Source: Cyanomargarita calcarea GSE-NOS-MK-12-04C (GTDB lineage: Bacteria > Cyanobacteriota > Cyanobacteriia > Cyanobacteriales > Nostocaceae). From it: 64,000 nucleotides of DNA. The DNA is taken from the NCBI GenBank assembly GCA_019359595.1, contig JAHHGZ010000020.1:62001-126000 (forward strand). Reading direction: 5' to 3'. Below the pieces are notes generated by a model, which was not told where the DNA came from, made no database searches, and was given only the letters and a program-made list of their open reading frames with translations. The first letter of the stretch is position 1. Each line of letters starts with the position of its first letter. Below are positions 8,739 through 18,750 of this stretch, piece after piece. A program made the translations under genes and the position numbers.

Positions 8739-9091
8739 CAGACTTCACCTTGAAGCAACAAAGCTTTGTGCAGAATGATATCCCCACTCGTCTGGGTCAC
8801 TTAGCAGCAAATTTATCTCAAATTCAAACCTTCTGGCTTGAAGGGTCACATCAAGACACGCTCATACAACTTGTTAAGGAAAGCAGGTATTTGATCGAGT
8901 CTATTGTGACAGACATGGTAAAGGCAGACGACATTGACCGAGCAGCGGAGTTAGTTGACTTAGTTCGGGTTTTGACACGTTGGCTGTTTAAGTGGGACAC
9001 AATCTGGTCAGATACTACAGAAAAACTATCTGCTGCTCAACAAACTGAAGATTGGTTACGTCGGGTTTTGGAAATATCAGGAAGCGTATAG
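8735..9091 (+). CDS. Helical hypothetical protein, partner of the DUF5674 gene
   Basis: A 118-residue, largely alpha-helical protein (QNDIPTRLGHLAANLSQI; IESIVTDMVKADDIDRAAELVDL). Its ATG overlaps the TGA of the DUF5674 gene by the four bases ATGA. I do not recognise a family. The pairing and the nearby orphan antitoxin suggest a toxin-antitoxin-like or regulatory unit, but no toxin motif is visible. Its final codons (RRVLEISGS) recur at 9706-9731 in a gene remnant. Confidence 0.7.
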   Translation: MTDFTLKQQSFVQNDIPTRLGHLAANLSQIQTFWLEGSHQDTLIQLVKESRYLIESIVTDMVKADDIDRAAELVDLVRVLTRWLFKWDTIWSDTTEKLSAAQQTEDWLRRVLEISGSV

Positions 9092-9101
9092 GCAATCACC
9101 A

Positions 9102-9326
9102 TCAGGGTCGTCCTTGTGATTTCCAAGTCTGCACCTGACTTTCTGATTCTATGGGTAACGCTTTTGCTCGTTGACGAATACGAGCAAGCACTTCATCACG
9201 TTGACCATAGCGTTTTTGCAATAAATCGCGGACTTCTTGCTCCATTGAAATCCCCTTTTGTCCGGCCAAGCGTTTAATGCGCTCGACTAACTCATCAGAT
9301 ATATTGCGAATGGTAATTGTTGCCAT
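9102..9326 (-). CDS. FitA/VapB-like ribbon-helix-helix antitoxin, without toxin
   Basis: A 74-residue protein beginning MATITIRNISDELVERIKRLAGQKG, the DNA-binding ribbon and helix of FitA-like antitoxins, followed by SMEQEVRDLLQKRY and a basic tail. The usual PIN-domain toxin gene should follow directly downstream on the minus strand; instead the 118-residue gene converges 10 bp away. It is therefore an orphan antitoxin. A good ribosome binding site (aaaggaggc) precedes the ATG. Confidence 0.85.
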   Translation of the reverse strand: MATITIRNISDELVERIKRLAGQKGISMEQEVRDLLQKRYGQRDEVLARIRQRAKALPIESESQVQTWKSQGRP

Positions 9327-9359
9327 ACTGCCTCCTTTGCTAGTGCTAGTGCTTTATTT

Positions 9360-9413
9360 CCCCACACCCTAGAAGGGTGGGGCTATACGAACAAAGCCCA
9401 CCTGCGTGGGCTA
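9360..9413. repeat. Palindromic intergenic repeat, copy 2
   Basis: The same tandem hairpins as at 6994-7048 (CACCCTAGAAGGGTGGGG then AGCCCACCTGCGTGGGCT), nearly identical between the two copies. Confidence 0.75.
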
Positions 9414-9504
9414 TTGCTAACAGAACAAGATATTTGTAATATGTTAGAAGCTAATCTTGATAAGATTTTCGATGTTTCGTTTAAAATTTATTGACCTATA
9501 ACAA

Positions 9505-9735
9505 CAAATGTCTAGTGTAAGGACTTCTGATTGATTTTGTTGTCAAGAAGCCCAGAAATAAATTTATGGCTCATAGCTTAAGTAAGCTTTAGCTTACTGA
9601 ATAATCTTTTTAACCCATTTTAATGGGTTTAAGCTTTTCGCTGTGAAATTTATTTCTGGGCTGGATTCTGGGCTTCCTGACATTGGTGCAAGATGTGAGT
9701 TCCGTCGGGTTTTGGAAATATCGGGTAGCTAATTG
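9505..9735 (+). pseudogene. Eroded second copy of the DUF5674 / 118-residue gene pair
   Basis: Bases 9505-9546 match the start region of the DUF5674 gene (8382-8420: atgtctagtgtgagg...gattgattttgttg) with few changes, and 9703-9731 match the last codons of its partner gene (9059-9087: cgtcgggttttggaaatatc). Between these ends only a 114-bp palindromic element remains. The simplest reading is a duplicated two-gene unit whose middle has been deleted and replaced by a small mobile element. Confidence 0.65.
9549..9662. mobile_element. MITE-like palindromic element with 17-bp terminal inverted repeats
   Basis: Perfect terminal repeats AGCCCAGAAATAAATTT (9549-9565) and its complement (9646-9662). 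Inside is a second palindrome, taacccattttaatgggttta. A partial copy lies at 14664-14732. No coding capacity, so it would need a transposase supplied elsewhere. Confidence 0.7.
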
Positions 9736-9745
9736 ATCTGAAAAC

Positions 9746-10726
9746 TTATCGGTTGACAGTACTCATATCAGGATAGCGATCGCCTGCGGTAAGGCCCTTG
9801 GGTGCGGCAGCTTGAATCAGACTCAGTTCATCTGGAGTTAGAACAATCTCGGTAGCTGCGATATTGTCTTCTAAATAGGTGCGTCGCTTTGTACCAGGAA
9901 TTGGTACAATATCTTCACCTTGAGCCAATAGCCATGCTAAAGCAAGTTGGCTAGGTGTGACTTTCTTTTGATCGGCGATTTCCTTGACTTTTTCCACTAA
10001 TTGCAGATTTTTAGAGAAATTCTCACCCTGAAAACGCGGGTTATTTCTACGGTAATCGTCTGCTGCAAGGTCTTCAGGACGGGTGATGGCTCCCGATAAA
10101 AACCCACGACCAAGAGGACTGTAGGCAACAAATCCAATTCCCAGTTCCCGTACAGTCTGTAAAACTTCATCTTCTGGGTCACGGCTCCACAGTGAATACT
10201 CTGTTTGTAGTGCGGTAATCGGGTGAACTGCGTGCGCTCGTCGAATTGTGGCTCCGGCAGCTTCTGACAGTCCCAAATAGCGCACTTTACCAAGTTTTAC
10301 TAATTCTTTCATTGCTCCGACAGTATCTTCTATCGGCACATTTGGATCAACTCGATGTTGATAGTACAAATCGATAACCTCTACTCCCAAACGTTTGAGT
10401 GAAGCATCGCAAGCTTGATGAACATATTCCGGTTTGCCATTAATTCCTTTCCAACCACCGTCTTCGGTACGAACATTACCAAACTTGGTTGCTAGTACTA
10501 CTTCATCTCGACGCTCCTTTATTGCCCTACCCACTAATTGCTCATTAGTAAAAGGCCCATACATATCAGCAGTATCGAGAAAATTTACTCCAAGTTCCAA
10601 TGCCCGATGGATGGTGGCGATCGCCTCCTGTTCATCACGACCACTGTAGAACTCAGACATACCCATGCAGCCGAGTCCCAGTTGTGAAACTTCTAACCCT
10701 TGTTTGCCTAGTTTTATAGTTTTCAT
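9746..10726 (-). CDS. Aldo/keto reductase
   Basis: A 326-residue TIM-barrel oxidoreductase of the AKR superfamily. The catalytic tetrad is visible: Asp51 and Tyr56 in DTADMYG, Lys81 in ATKFG, His124 in YYQHR. The C-terminal [17 protein letters not shown] is the NADPH-binding segment of the AKR13-like subgroup (YakC type). It reduces aldehydes or ketones; the substrate is unknown. It lies 40 bp downstream of the class III alcohol dehydrogenase gene on the same strand, so the two may be co-transcribed in aldehyde detoxification. Confidence 0.95.
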   Translation of the reverse strand: MKTIKLGKQGLEVSQLGLGCMGMSEFYSGRDEQEAIATIHRALELGVNFLDTADMYGPFTNEQLVGRAIKERRDEVVLATKFGNVRTEDGGWKGINGKPEYVHQACDASLKRLGVEVIDLYYQHRVDPNVPIEDTVGAMKELVKLGKVRYLGLSEAAGATIRRAHAVHPITALQTEYSLWSRDPEDEVLQTVRELGIGFVAYSPLGRGFLSGAITRPEDLAADDYRRNNPRFQGENFSKNLQLVEKVKEIADQKKVTPSQLALAWLLAQGEDIVPIPGTKRRTYLEDNIAATEIVLTPDELSLIQAAAPKGLTAGDRYPDMSTVNR

Positions 10727-10765
10727 AGAATAATTTCCTACTAAAAAGTAATCAAAATCAGACCG

Positions 10766-11878
10766 TCAATCAAAGGTCACTACACTTCTAATCGACTCAC
10801 CCCTATGCATCAAATCAAATGCATCATTAATCTTTTCTATCGGCATCACATGGGTAATTAAATCGTCAATATTTATCTTGCCTTCCATATACCAATCTAC
10901 AATTTTCGGGACATCTGTACGCCCTCTGGCACCACCAAAAGCCGAACCTTTCCAAACTCTTCCGGTCACCAACTGAAAAGGGCGAGTTTTAATTTCTTGT
11001 CCAGCACCCGCAACGCCAATAATTACACTCACCCCCCAACCTTTGTGACAACATTCTAAAGCTTGGCGCATAATATTCACATTTCCAATACATTCAAAAC
11101 TATAATCAGCACCACCTTTAGTTAAATCAACCAAATAAGCAACTAAATCACCCTCAACTTCATTCGGATTCACAAAATGCGTCATCCCAAATTTCTCTGC
11201 CAAAGGGCGTTTACTGGGATTAATATCCACCCCAATTATCATATTCGCCCCTACCATCCGCGCTCCTTGGATGACATTTAAACCAATACCACCCAACCCA
11301 AAAACAACGACATTTGCCCCCGGCTCTACTCCCGCTGTATAAATAACAGCACCAATTCCCGTTGTCACCCCGCAGCCAATGTAACAAACTTTATCAAAAG
11401 GCGCGTCTTCTCGAATTTTTGCTACAGCGATTTCCGGTAATATTGTGTAATTCGCGAAAGTTGACGTACCCATGTAGTGATATAACTTCTCGCCATTAAG
11501 AGAAAAGCGACTGGTACCATCAGGCATCACACCCCGTCCTTGAGTCGTGCGAATAGCCTGACAAAGATTAGTTTTACGACTGAGACAATATTCGCACTGA
11601 CGACATTCTGGAGTATATAAAGGAATAACGCGATCGCCTACCTTCAAACTTTTAACATTTTCCCCCACCTCTACAACTACACCAGCACCTTCATGTCCTA
11701 AAATTGTCGGGAATAATCCTTCAGGGTCGTTACCAGAAAGAGTAAAAGCATCCGTATGACAAACCCCACTGGCTTTAATTTCCACCAGCACTTCCCCATG
11801 AAGTGGACCTTCTAATTGCACTGTTTCAATACTTAACGCCTTACCCGCGCCGTAAGCAACTGCAGCTTTAACTTCCAT
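10766..11878 (-). CDS. frmA: S-(hydroxymethyl)glutathione dehydrogenase / class III alcohol dehydrogenase
   Basis: A 370-residue zinc dehydrogenase; NAD-dependent oxidation of S-hydroxymethylglutathione is the class III activity. ATG 11878 ([10 protein letters not shown]) is preferred over ATG 11884 because the GGGAGAG ribosome binding site is well spaced only from the former. Numbered from ATG 11884, catalytic zinc ligands are Cys42, His64 and Cys171, and structural zinc ligands are Cys94, Cys97, Cys100 and Cys108. The nucleotide-binding motif is GLGGIG. With fghA it makes the formaldehyde oxidation route. The aldo/keto reductase gene follows directly. Confidence 0.95.
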   Translation of the reverse strand: MEVKAAVAYGAGKALSIETVQLEGPLHGEVLVEIKASGVCHTDAFTLSGNDPEGLFPTILGHEGAGVVVEVGENVKSLKVGDRVIPLYTPECRQCEYCLSRKTNLCQAIRTTQGRGVMPDGTSRFSLNGEKLYHYMGTSTFANYTILPEIAVAKIREDAPFDKVCYIGCGVTTGIGAVIYTAGVEPGANVVVFGLGGIGLNVIQGARMVGANMIIGVDINPSKRPLAEKFGMTHFVNPNEVEGDLVAYLVDLTKGGADYSFECIGNVNIMRQALECCHKGWGVSVIIGVAGAGQEIKTRPFQLVTGRVWKGSAFGGARGRTDVPKIVDWYMEGKINIDDLITHVMPIEKINDAFDLMHRGESIRSVVTFD

Positions 11879-12081
11879 TCTCATCTCTCCCGCGTAAAAA
11901 TTGGATTTAGGCGCTGTTACTAAGTTTATAACCGCTCAAGCTCAAGCAAACCGTTTGTAAACTTTCCGCAACCTAAACTTTGCGTTTCAAAACTGATATA
12001 TCGCAATTTCCAGTTAGCTTGGTACATTAGTAAAGAGCGGTACAGAATAAGCCGCAACATAACTTATTAACTCCACAGCTT

Positions 12082-13365
12082 ATGAACCCTGCCCTGACGA
12101 AAATTGGCGATCAAATGTCCAACCTGACCGGTGTCAGAGCGATTATGAAGGACATTATCGAAACATTGCGAGCCGATGCGGGGCAGCATTTTATAAACTT
12201 AAGTGCTGGCAACCCGTTGATATTACCAGAGGTAGAACAACTCTGGCGGGATTGTACGGCAGAATTGTTAGCTAGCTCAGAATATGGTGATGTTGTTTGC
12301 CGCTACGGTTCCAGTCAAGGCTATGCACCATTTGTCGAAGCGATCGCCAATGATTTTAACAAACGTTACGGGTTAAATTTAAGTGATCGCAATATCCTAG
12401 TTACTGCTGGCAGTCAAACTCTCTACTTCTACGCTGCGAATGCCTTCGGCGGTTACACAACCAGCGGTAATTTAAAACAAATAGTCTTACCTTTGAGTCC
12501 AGATTACACCGGTTATGGCGGCGTCTGTTTGGTTCCCGAAGCCTTGGTAGCTTACAAACCAACTCTCGACATTGACGCAGATGCCCACCAATTCAAATAT
12601 CGTCCTGACTTCAGCCAACTATCGATTACAGAAGATACTGGTTGTGTATTATTCTCTCGTCCTTGCAATCCTACGGGTAATGTCGTCACCGATGATGAGG
12701 TGAAAAAAATAGTTGCGTTGGCAGAACCATTCGACGTACCAGTGTTGATTGACTCCGCTTATGCCCCTCCCTTTCCAGCATTAAACTTTACCGAAATGAC
12801 ACCGATTTTCGGTGATAATATCTTGCACTGCATGAGTTTGTCGAAAGCTGGATTGCCTGGAGAACGTGTAGGTATTGCCATTGGTGATGAACGCTGGATT
12901 CATGTATTAGAGTGCTTCCAAACAAATGCTTGTCTCCATGCATCTCGGTACGGACAAGCGATCGCGGCCTATGCAATTAATTCTGGTAGACTCGTCGAAA
13001 TTGCCGAAACAGTCATTCGTCCTTTTTATCAAAACAAATTTGCTGTTTTAGAAGATACTTTAAATCAAGCAATGCCGGCAAATTTACCTTGGTTTTTGCA
13101 TCGGGGTGAAGGGGCTATCTTTGCTTGGTTGTGGTTGCAAGACTTGCCCATCACAGATTGGGAATTTTATCAAGAACTCAAGCAGGTGGGTGTTATTGTT
13201 GTACCTGGAAGTACATTTTTCCCCGGTTTAAGGGAAGATTGGCAACACAAGCATGAATGTTTGCGTATTAGTTTGACTGGTAGCGATGAAGAAATAGTTA
13301 CTGGAATGCAGCGTTTGGCGAAGGTGGCACAAGACGTTTATCAACGATTAATTGTTAGGAGTTAG
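12082..13365 (+). CDS. avtA: Valine-pyruvate transaminase (class I aminotransferase)
   Basis: A 427-residue PLP-dependent aminotransferase of fold type I, covering the whole family length. The PLP lysine is in MSLSKAGLPGERVGIAIGD, the substrate/PLP loop SRPCNPTGNVVTDDE, and the C-terminal arginine block ECLRISLTGSDEE. The opening LTKIGDQMSNLTGVRAIMKDI and this architecture match AvtA-type enzymes, which exchange amino groups between valine and alanine. Divergent from frmA, with a shared 200-bp upstream region. Confidence 0.9.
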   Translation: MNPALTKIGDQMSNLTGVRAIMKDIIETLRADAGQHFINLSAGNPLILPEVEQLWRDCTAELLASSEYGDVVCRYGSSQGYAPFVEAIANDFNKRYGLNLSDRNILVTAGSQTLYFYAANAFGGYTTSGNLKQIVLPLSPDYTGYGGVCLVPEALVAYKPTLDIDADAHQFKYRPDFSQLSITEDTGCVLFSRPCNPTGNVVTDDEVKKIVALAEPFDVPVLIDSAYAPPFPALNFTEMTPIFGDNILHCMSLSKAGLPGERVGIAIGDERWIHVLECFQTNACLHASRYGQAIAAYAINSGRLVEIAETVIRPFYQNKFAVLEDTLNQAMPANLPWFLHRGEGAIFAWLWLQDLPITDWEFYQELKQVGVIVVPGSTFFPGLREDWQHKHECLRISLTGSDEEIVTGMQRLAKVAQDVYQRLIVRS

Positions 13366-13508
13366 GAGTTAGGAGTTAGGAGTTAGGAGTTGGAAATTCA
13401 CAAATAACAACCAACAACCAACAACCAACAACTAACAACCAACAAATAACAAACAAATAACAACCAACAACTAACAACTAACAACCAACAAATAACAAAC
13501 AAATAACA
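13352..13508. repeat. Tandem heptamer tracts between avtA and rimM
   Basis: First ggagtta-type units (13352-13390), which begin inside the last codons of avtA, then caaccaacaacta / aacaaataacaa units running into the rimM start. The tract leaves no room for an ordinary promoter, and rimM may be read through from avtA. Confidence 0.75.
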
Positions 13509-13509
13509 A

Positions 13510-14103
13510 ATGACAGAATTAGACGATTGGTTAGAAATTGGTACTATTGTGGCACCTCAAGGCTTGAAAGGAGAGATGCGGGTTTATGCGACTACAGACT
13601 TCCCAGAACGCTTTGAGGTCGCAGGTAAGCGCTGGTTATTGCGTCCGGGAGAGAAGGAACCGCAAGCAGTAAAATTACTGAAGGGTCGTTATGTACCTGG
13701 TAAAAATTTATATATAATAAATTTAGCCGGAGTCGAAAATTGCAACCAAGTAGAAGAGTTACGCGGTTGTAAATTAATGGTACCGGATAGCGATCGCCCG
13801 CAGTTGGGAGAAGATGAATATCATGTTGCAGATTTGATTGGAATGTCCGTTTTTCTGCAAGAATCTGGTGAATTAATCGGTACGGTAGTAGATGTGATTG
13901 CCGCTGGTAATGATTTGTTGCAGGTGAAATTACATCAGAAAGAAGTAGAACAGGAGCAGGAGAGTGAGGAAGTGGAGGAGAAATCCAAAATCCAAAATCC
14001 CAAGACTATTTTGATCCCATTTGTGAGAGCGATCGCGCCAGTTGTAAATTTAGATGCGCGTCGAATTGAAATTACACCGCCAGATGGGTTGTTGGAATTA
14101 TAG
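13510..14103 (+). CDS. rimM: Ribosome maturation factor RimM
   Basis: A 197-residue protein that helps mature the 30S subunit head by binding protein S19. The N-terminal RimM domain has WLEIGTIVAPQGLKGEMRVY, and the C-terminal PRC barrel has EYHVADLIGMSVF and ITPPDGLLEL. Between strands of the PRC domain is an acidic linker (EVEQEQESEEVEEKS, about residues 145-160) that is longer than usual and looks like a recent insertion. No ribosome binding site is seen, since a repeat tract abuts the start. Confidence 0.95.
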   Translation: MTELDDWLEIGTIVAPQGLKGEMRVYATTDFPERFEVAGKRWLLRPGEKEPQAVKLLKGRYVPGKNLYIINLAGVENCNQVEELRGCKLMVPDSDRPQLGEDEYHVADLIGMSVFLQESGELIGTVVDVIAAGNDLLQVKLHQKEVEQEQESEEVEEKSKIQNPKTILIPFVRAIAPVVNLDARRIEITPPDGLLEL

Positions 14104-14377
14104 ATTGAATCTCTAAGAGCAACCTAGATCGGAATCTCTTTCCTGACCGGAATACACCCACTAGAACCTAACAGACAAAAAAACTAAGTATGACCCCGGC
14201 ATACCTGGTCTAACCCAATCTGGGTGCTGCCTGCGCGGTGAAACACAGATTTACATCGCTCAAGCCGTAGGGATTGAGGAGGCGATCGCCCCCTACCCAT
14301 ATCCTTTTTTCAACTATGCCCCCACCAATAACCTCAATTGTTTCCCTATATACCATCTCGAAGTACAAGCCCAATCC

Positions 14378-14650
14378 TTAAAACGCAACATCCGCAGCAA
14401 TCTCCTGCCAGCGAGTAGCCAAATCCTCTGCAGTAGAACTTTCAACAGCGGCAAGGTTTATCTGCTTCTTAGTGGATGTATGCACTATCTAATAAGTAGC
14501 GAGCTTTAGCTACCCAACTATTACCTCACTGGGCGGAAATTCCTCAGCCGAAATCCCTCGAATCTCATACTTCCCAGCAGCATCTGACAGCGTAATGGAG
14601 CAAGTCTTAGTCGGTTGCTCCTCTTCTGACGCCAAAGCTTGCCTAAATCG
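14378..14650 (-). pseudogene. Remnant of an unrecognised protein gene, interrupted
   Basis: One minus-strand frame reads like real protein in two pieces: 14650-14513 (RFRQALASEEEQPTKTCSIT...EEFPPSEVIVG) and 14473-14381 (TKKQINLAAVESSTAEDLAT...IAADVAF), then TAA. Between them, in the same frame, are two stop codons in a short tagctaaagctcgctact-type insert, and a TGA sits just upstream. It looks like the C-terminal 75 or so residues of a lost gene broken by a small insertion. Family not recognised. Confidence 0.5.
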
Positions 14651-14663
14651 TCATTGCTAAGTC

Positions 14664-14732
14664 AGTTTTAACGGGTTTAAGCTTTAAGCCCGTTCGCGCA
14701 GGGTCCCGAAGGGATAATTTATTTCAGGGCTA
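14664..14732. repeat. Partial copy of the palindromic element seen at 9549
   Basis: Shares ttttaacgggtttaagc and the terminal aatttatttcagggct with the right half of the 9549-9662 element; the left terminal repeat is absent. Confidence 0.5.
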
Positions 14733-15136
14733 AAAATGTCTTAACAAGTGTGCCATTCGATTTATAATCCCTGGCGAACAGGAGCGCAGTCGCATAATCG
14801 ATAAATACTTAGTTATTTTTGTGTTGCCGATACTGAGAAAGTGAAAGATGTAAATCAGGATATTGTAGCGATTAAGAATATCTACCCAAAGAAGTATCTT
14901 TTATTGATTAATAATAAACACTACTTTTGGGCTAAAACATAAAATCCTTCTTAAAGAAGATGATATTTAATACAAAGTTCGCTAATCTCTGAGTGGTCAT
15001 TGTGTTTATTTCTTCACAGAAGTTATAGATTTTCAAAAATTAATATAATGCCAAATATTCCAGGTAGAAACTGGATATCTTTGTCGTTGATCAGATGACC
15101 TCAAAAATTCCTAAATCCTTGTGTAATGGAGTCATT

Positions 15137-17518
15137 ATGACTTTAGCCAGCGCTCCAAAAACGAAGTCATTAACGGATGAAGAATTGCGGAAGATAAACG
15201 CTTATTGGCGTGCAGCGAATTACCTTTCAGTGGGTCAAATATATCTACTGAATAATCCTTTACTTAAGGAACCGCTGAAACTGGAAGATGTTAAACCTAG
15301 ACTTCTTGGTCATTGGGGAACAACTCCAGGTCTGAATTTCATTTACGCTCACCTCAATCGGGTCATCAAAAAATATGACCTGAATACAATATATATCGCT
15401 GGTCCCGGTCACGGCGGCCCCGGACTGGTGGCAAATACTTACCTCGAAGGTACTTACAGCGAATATTACCCCAACATCTCCCCAGATGAAGAGGGGATCA
15501 AGAAACTATTCAAACAGTTCTCTTTCCCCGGTGGTATTCCCAGCCACGTTGCACCAGAAACACCTGGTTCTATCCACGAAGGTGGTGAACTTGGCTATTC
15601 TGTATCCCATGCTTATGGTGCTGCTTTCGATAACCCAGACTTGATTGTGGCTTGCGTTGTTGGCGATGGTGAAGCGGAAACTGGACCCCTCGCTACAAGC
15701 TGGCACTCCAACAAGTTTCTTAACCCGGTGCATGATGGTGCAGTACTGCCAATATTACATTTGAACGGGTATAAAATTGCTAACCCGACGGTATTAGCAC
15801 GCATCAGCCATGAGGAGTTGGAAAGTTTGTTTGTGGGTTATGGCTACAAACCTTACTTTGTCGAAGGTTCCGAGCCAGAAGCCATGCACCAACAGATGGC
15901 AGCAACCCTAGATATAGTGATTCAAGAGATCCGAGAAATCCAGGAAAATGCTCGGACAAATGGCTTCAACTATCGTCCGCAGTGGCCGATGATTATCCTC
16001 AGAAGTCCTAAAGGGTGGACTGGGCCCAAGGATGTTGATAGTAAAAAGACGGAAGATTTTTGGCGATCGCACCAAGTCCCCTTTGGAGCGTTGGCGGGTA
16101 ATACCGAACACCTGAAGCTGCTAGAAGAATGGATGAAGAGTTACAAACCTGAAGAACTCTTCGATGACAACGGTAGGCTGATCTCAGAATTAGCAGAACT
16201 CGCACCGAAAAAAGAACGGCGGATGGGTGATAACCCTTATGCTAATGGCGGGCTTTTGATGCGCGATTTGAGAATGCCTGATTTCCAAGAATATGCTGTA
16301 GATGTCTCCAAACCAGGGACTGTTACATCTGAAGCCACCAAGGTAATGGGCAAATTTCTGCGGGATATTATGGTACTGAACAAACCAAGCCGCAATTTCC
16401 GTATCTTTGGCCCAGATGAAACCCAATCCAATCGTCTGGATGCGGTGTTTGAAGTTACAGAAAGGACTTGGACTGCACAGACTCTGCCGGAAGACGAACG
16501 CTTGTCAGCAAACGGTCGGGTGATGGAAATTCTCAGCGAACATACTTGCCAAGGTTGGCTGGAAGGATACCTACTTACGGGTCGCCACGGCTTATTCTCT
16601 TGTTATGAAGCGTTTATCCACATCGTGGATTCTATGTTCAACCAGCACGCTAAATGGTTGAAAGTTACCCGCCACATTGACTGGCGCAGACCGATTCCTT
16701 CTCTCAACTACCTGTTAACTTCCCACGTTTGGCGGCAAGACCACAACGGCTTCTCTCACCAAGACCCCGGTTTTATCGACCATGTGGTTAATAAAAAATC
16801 AGAGATTATTCGGGTGTATTTACCCCCCGATGCCAATACTTTGCTGTCCGTGACAGACCATTGTCTGAGAAGTCGTCACTATGTCAACGTCATTATTGCT
16901 GGGAAGCAACCTGCATTGCAATACTTAGATATGGACACTGCTGTGAAGCATTGCACCAAAGGTATTGGAATTTGGGAATGGGCAAGCAATGACCAAAATG
17001 GTGAACCAGATGTAGTTATGGGTTGTGCGGGGGATACTCCAACACTGGAAACTTTAGCCGCAGTTGACATTCTGCGTCAGCATTTCCCTGAGTTGAAGGT
17101 ACGGGTGGTGAATGTCGTTGACTTGATGACACTACAACCAAAAAGCGAACATCCCCACGGACTGACTGATAAAGACTTTGATACTCTTTTCACCACCGAT
17201 AAGCCGATTATCTTCGCCTTTCATGGTTATCCTTGGTTAATTCATCGTCTTTCCTACCGTCGCACTAATCATGATAACCTGCACGTACGGGGTTATAAGG
17301 AAGAGGGGACGACCACTACACCATTTGATATGGTCGTGTTGAATGATTTGGATCGCTTCCACCTGGTGATAGATGTAATTGATCGCGTACCAAAATTGGG
17401 CTATATAGCTGCACACGTCAAGCAGATGATGGAATACAAGCTAATCGAACACAAGCACTACATTCAAAAGTACGGTGAAGATATGCCGGAAATTCGCGAT
17501 TGGAAGTGGCCGGATTAA
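15137..17518 (+). CDS. xfp: Phosphoketolase (xylulose-5-phosphate/fructose-6-phosphate)
   Basis: A 793-residue ThDP enzyme that splits xylulose 5-phosphate or fructose 6-phosphate with phosphate to give acetyl phosphate. ATG 15137 ([17 protein letters not shown]) is chosen over the frame start at 15095 because GGAG lies just before it and the sequence fits the family. Blocks seen: [26 protein letters not shown], the ThDP-binding [28 protein letters not shown] in the Pyr domain and HQDPGF. Full length. It could feed acetyl phosphate into central metabolism; no acetate kinase gene is adjacent. Confidence 0.97.
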   Translation: MTLASAPKTKSLTDEELRKINAYWRAANYLSVGQIYLLNNPLLKEPLKLEDVKPRLLGHWGTTPGLNFIYAHLNRVIKKYDLNTIYIAGPGHGGPGLVANTYLEGTYSEYYPNISPDEEGIKKLFKQFSFPGGIPSHVAPETPGSIHEGGELGYSVSHAYGAAFDNPDLIVACVVGDGEAETGPLATSWHSNKFLNPVHDGAVLPILHLNGYKIANPTVLARISHEELESLFVGYGYKPYFVEGSEPEAMHQQMAATLDIVIQEIREIQENARTNGFNYRPQWPMIILRSPKGWTGPKDVDSKKTEDFWRSHQVPFGALAGNTEHLKLLEEWMKSYKPEELFDDNGRLISELAELAPKKERRMGDNPYANGGLLMRDLRMPDFQEYAVDVSKPGTVTSEATKVMGKFLRDIMVLNKPSRNFRIFGPDETQSNRLDAVFEVTERTWTAQTLPEDERLSANGRVMEILSEHTCQGWLEGYLLTGRHGLFSCYEAFIHIVDSMFNQHAKWLKVTRHIDWRRPIPSLNYLLTSHVWRQDHNGFSHQDPGFIDHVVNKKSEIIRVYLPPDANTLLSVTDHCLRSRHYVNVIIAGKQPALQYLDMDTAVKHCTKGIGIWEWASNDQNGEPDVVMGCAGDTPTLETLAAVDILRQHFPELKVRVVNVVDLMTLQPKSEHPHGLTDKDFDTLFTTDKPIIFAFHGYPWLIHRLSYRRTNHDNLHVRGYKEEGTTTTPFDMVVLNDLDRFHLVIDVIDRVPKLGYIAAHVKQMMEYKLIEHKHYIQKYGEDMPEIRDWKWPD

Positions 17519-17575
17519 TTAGTTAGGAGTTAGGAGTTAGGAGTTAGGAGTTAGGGGTTAGGGGTTAGGAGTTGA
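17519..17575. repeat. Tandem GGAGTTA heptamer tract after phosphoketolase
   Basis: About eight units of ttaggag, two of them changed to ttagggg, starting at the stop codon of the phosphoketolase gene. Confidence 0.75.
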
Positions 17576-17611
17576 AAATTAAAAATTGAACCCCACCCCT
17601 TTATCCCCTCC

Positions 17612-17790
17612 TCGCAAGCGGCTACCGTGTACACACAAGCCCCTCACCCTAGAAGGGTGGGCTATACGGGCCAAGCCCACCTGCGTGGGCTAAAGAGATT
17701 TTAGCCCACGCAGGTGGGCTTTGTTAGTGTAGCCCCACCCTTCCAGGGTGAGGGCGATAGGATTTGTGTGTACACCGTAGCCGCAAGCGG
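17612..17790. repeat. About 180-bp near-perfect palindrome, double copy of the hairpin repeat
   Basis: Outer arms gcggctaccgtgtacacaca and tgtgtgtacaccgtagccgc, inner arms CACCCTAGAAGGGTGGG and AGCCCACCTGCGTGGGCT with their reverse complements (AGCCCACGCAGGTGGGCT, CACCCTTCCAGGGTG). It looks like two head-to-head copies of the repeat found at 6994, 9360 and 53882, and could extrude as a large cruciform. Confidence 0.8.
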
Positions 17791-17863
17791 GGAGGGGACG
17801 TAAAGCACAGCTTTACGGGGGTGAGTGATTAGGAAAATTACAAGTTATTTAGCGAGCCTTATA

Positions 17864-18259
17864 TTATACATCTGTTCCCGAAGATGCATCATCATCATCA
17901 GGCAAGTAGTCAGAACAATCTTTTGCCTCTTTTGTCATAACTAGAGAGGGATTGACAGCACATCTCATATAATAATTACTAGAAAAATATTTACAGTTTT
18001 GACAAGGAAGTTTACTTAAAGGTTTTGTCTTCAGAAATATTTGATTATCTTTGACAACATTCATTATCTTAGATAGTGCCACCCAAAAAATCGCCCAAAA
18101 AATAAAAAAGCTGGAAATTCCGACTCCCCAAGCAATGACTATTTCAGCCACATTCATTTCATTAGGTTTGACGGAATTTATTTTTACTTCACTTTGGGTT
18201 GTTTGAAATAATTTACTATCGGTTTCTAGATATTTTGGCAATATTTGATTCACAGACAT
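17864..18259 (-). CDS. Hypothetical membrane protein with a four-cysteine tail
   Basis: A 131-residue protein with a hydrophilic N-terminus (1-40), one hydrophobic segment (about 44-66, VIAWGVGISSFFIFWAIFWV) and a C-terminal domain with CQNCKYF, MRCAVNP and DCSDYLPD, four cysteines that could bind a metal. It ends in an acidic tail. I know of similar small cyanobacterial proteins but no function. It stands alone. Confidence 0.7.
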   Translation of the reverse strand: MSVNQILPKYLETDSKLFQTTQSEVKINSVKPNEMNVAEIVIAWGVGISSFFIFWAIFWVALSKIMNVVKDNQIFLKTKPLSKLPCQNCKYFSSNYYMRCAVNPSLVMTKEAKDCSDYLPDDDDASSGTDV

Positions 18260-18750
18260 TTTAATTGACCCCTGATTTATTTATAAAAATATGTTTATTT
18301 ATCGACTCATGACAGAATTATCGTTAAATTAAAATAATCACACTTCAAATGATAAATTAAATCCTTTATACTAAATAATTATAAAATACTGTTTTGTCTA
18401 AACTCAATTATCGAAAAAGACATAATTCCATATATAGCAAAAGATAGGTACTGTCAAATCTATCAATGGTTTTGGTTGCAAGCGATCGCCATACTCCAAA
18501 AGTTATAATTTAACAAAACAAGTACTGAGAAATGTATATAGCCAACCTGAAATATAAAAAATAGTAAATCGTGAAAATTTAGATTCCCGACTTCTTAAAG
18601 AAGTGGGGGATCTGGACACATCTTAAAAAACAGATTCAGATAAAAAATTTATTGAGACAAGCAATTGTTGGCAAGGCTTGCATCTGTGTTAAACACCGTT
18701 GCCATAATATTCGTGTATAAATAGTGCTATGAAGCTCAATCTGGTGTGAT
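18260..18750. other. AT-rich intergenic region with a small hairpin
   Basis: About 490 bp without a gene. It includes the hairpin repeat cccgacttcttaaagaagtgggg (18586-18608), also seen near 56085, and the promoter region of ftsX. Confidence 0.5.

Larger units (their letters stand above)
14104..15136. other. Long intergenic region with gene remnants
   Basis: About 1 kb with no intact gene. It contains minus-strand pseudogene fragments (14378-14650), a partial palindromic element (14664-14732) and AT-rich DNA upstream of the phosphoketolase gene. The rest, 14104-14377 and 14733-15136, shows nothing I can name. Confidence 0.55.

Noticed and set aside
13352-13508. Regular short repeats that could suggest a CRISPR array
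   Set aside because: Units are 7-8 bp with no unique spacers of 30-40 bp; these are simple heptamer tracts. No cas genes are present.
14510-14512. In-frame TAG read as a recoded codon
   Set aside because: A second stop codon follows within the same short insert, and no recoding signal is seen; a broken gene is simpler.
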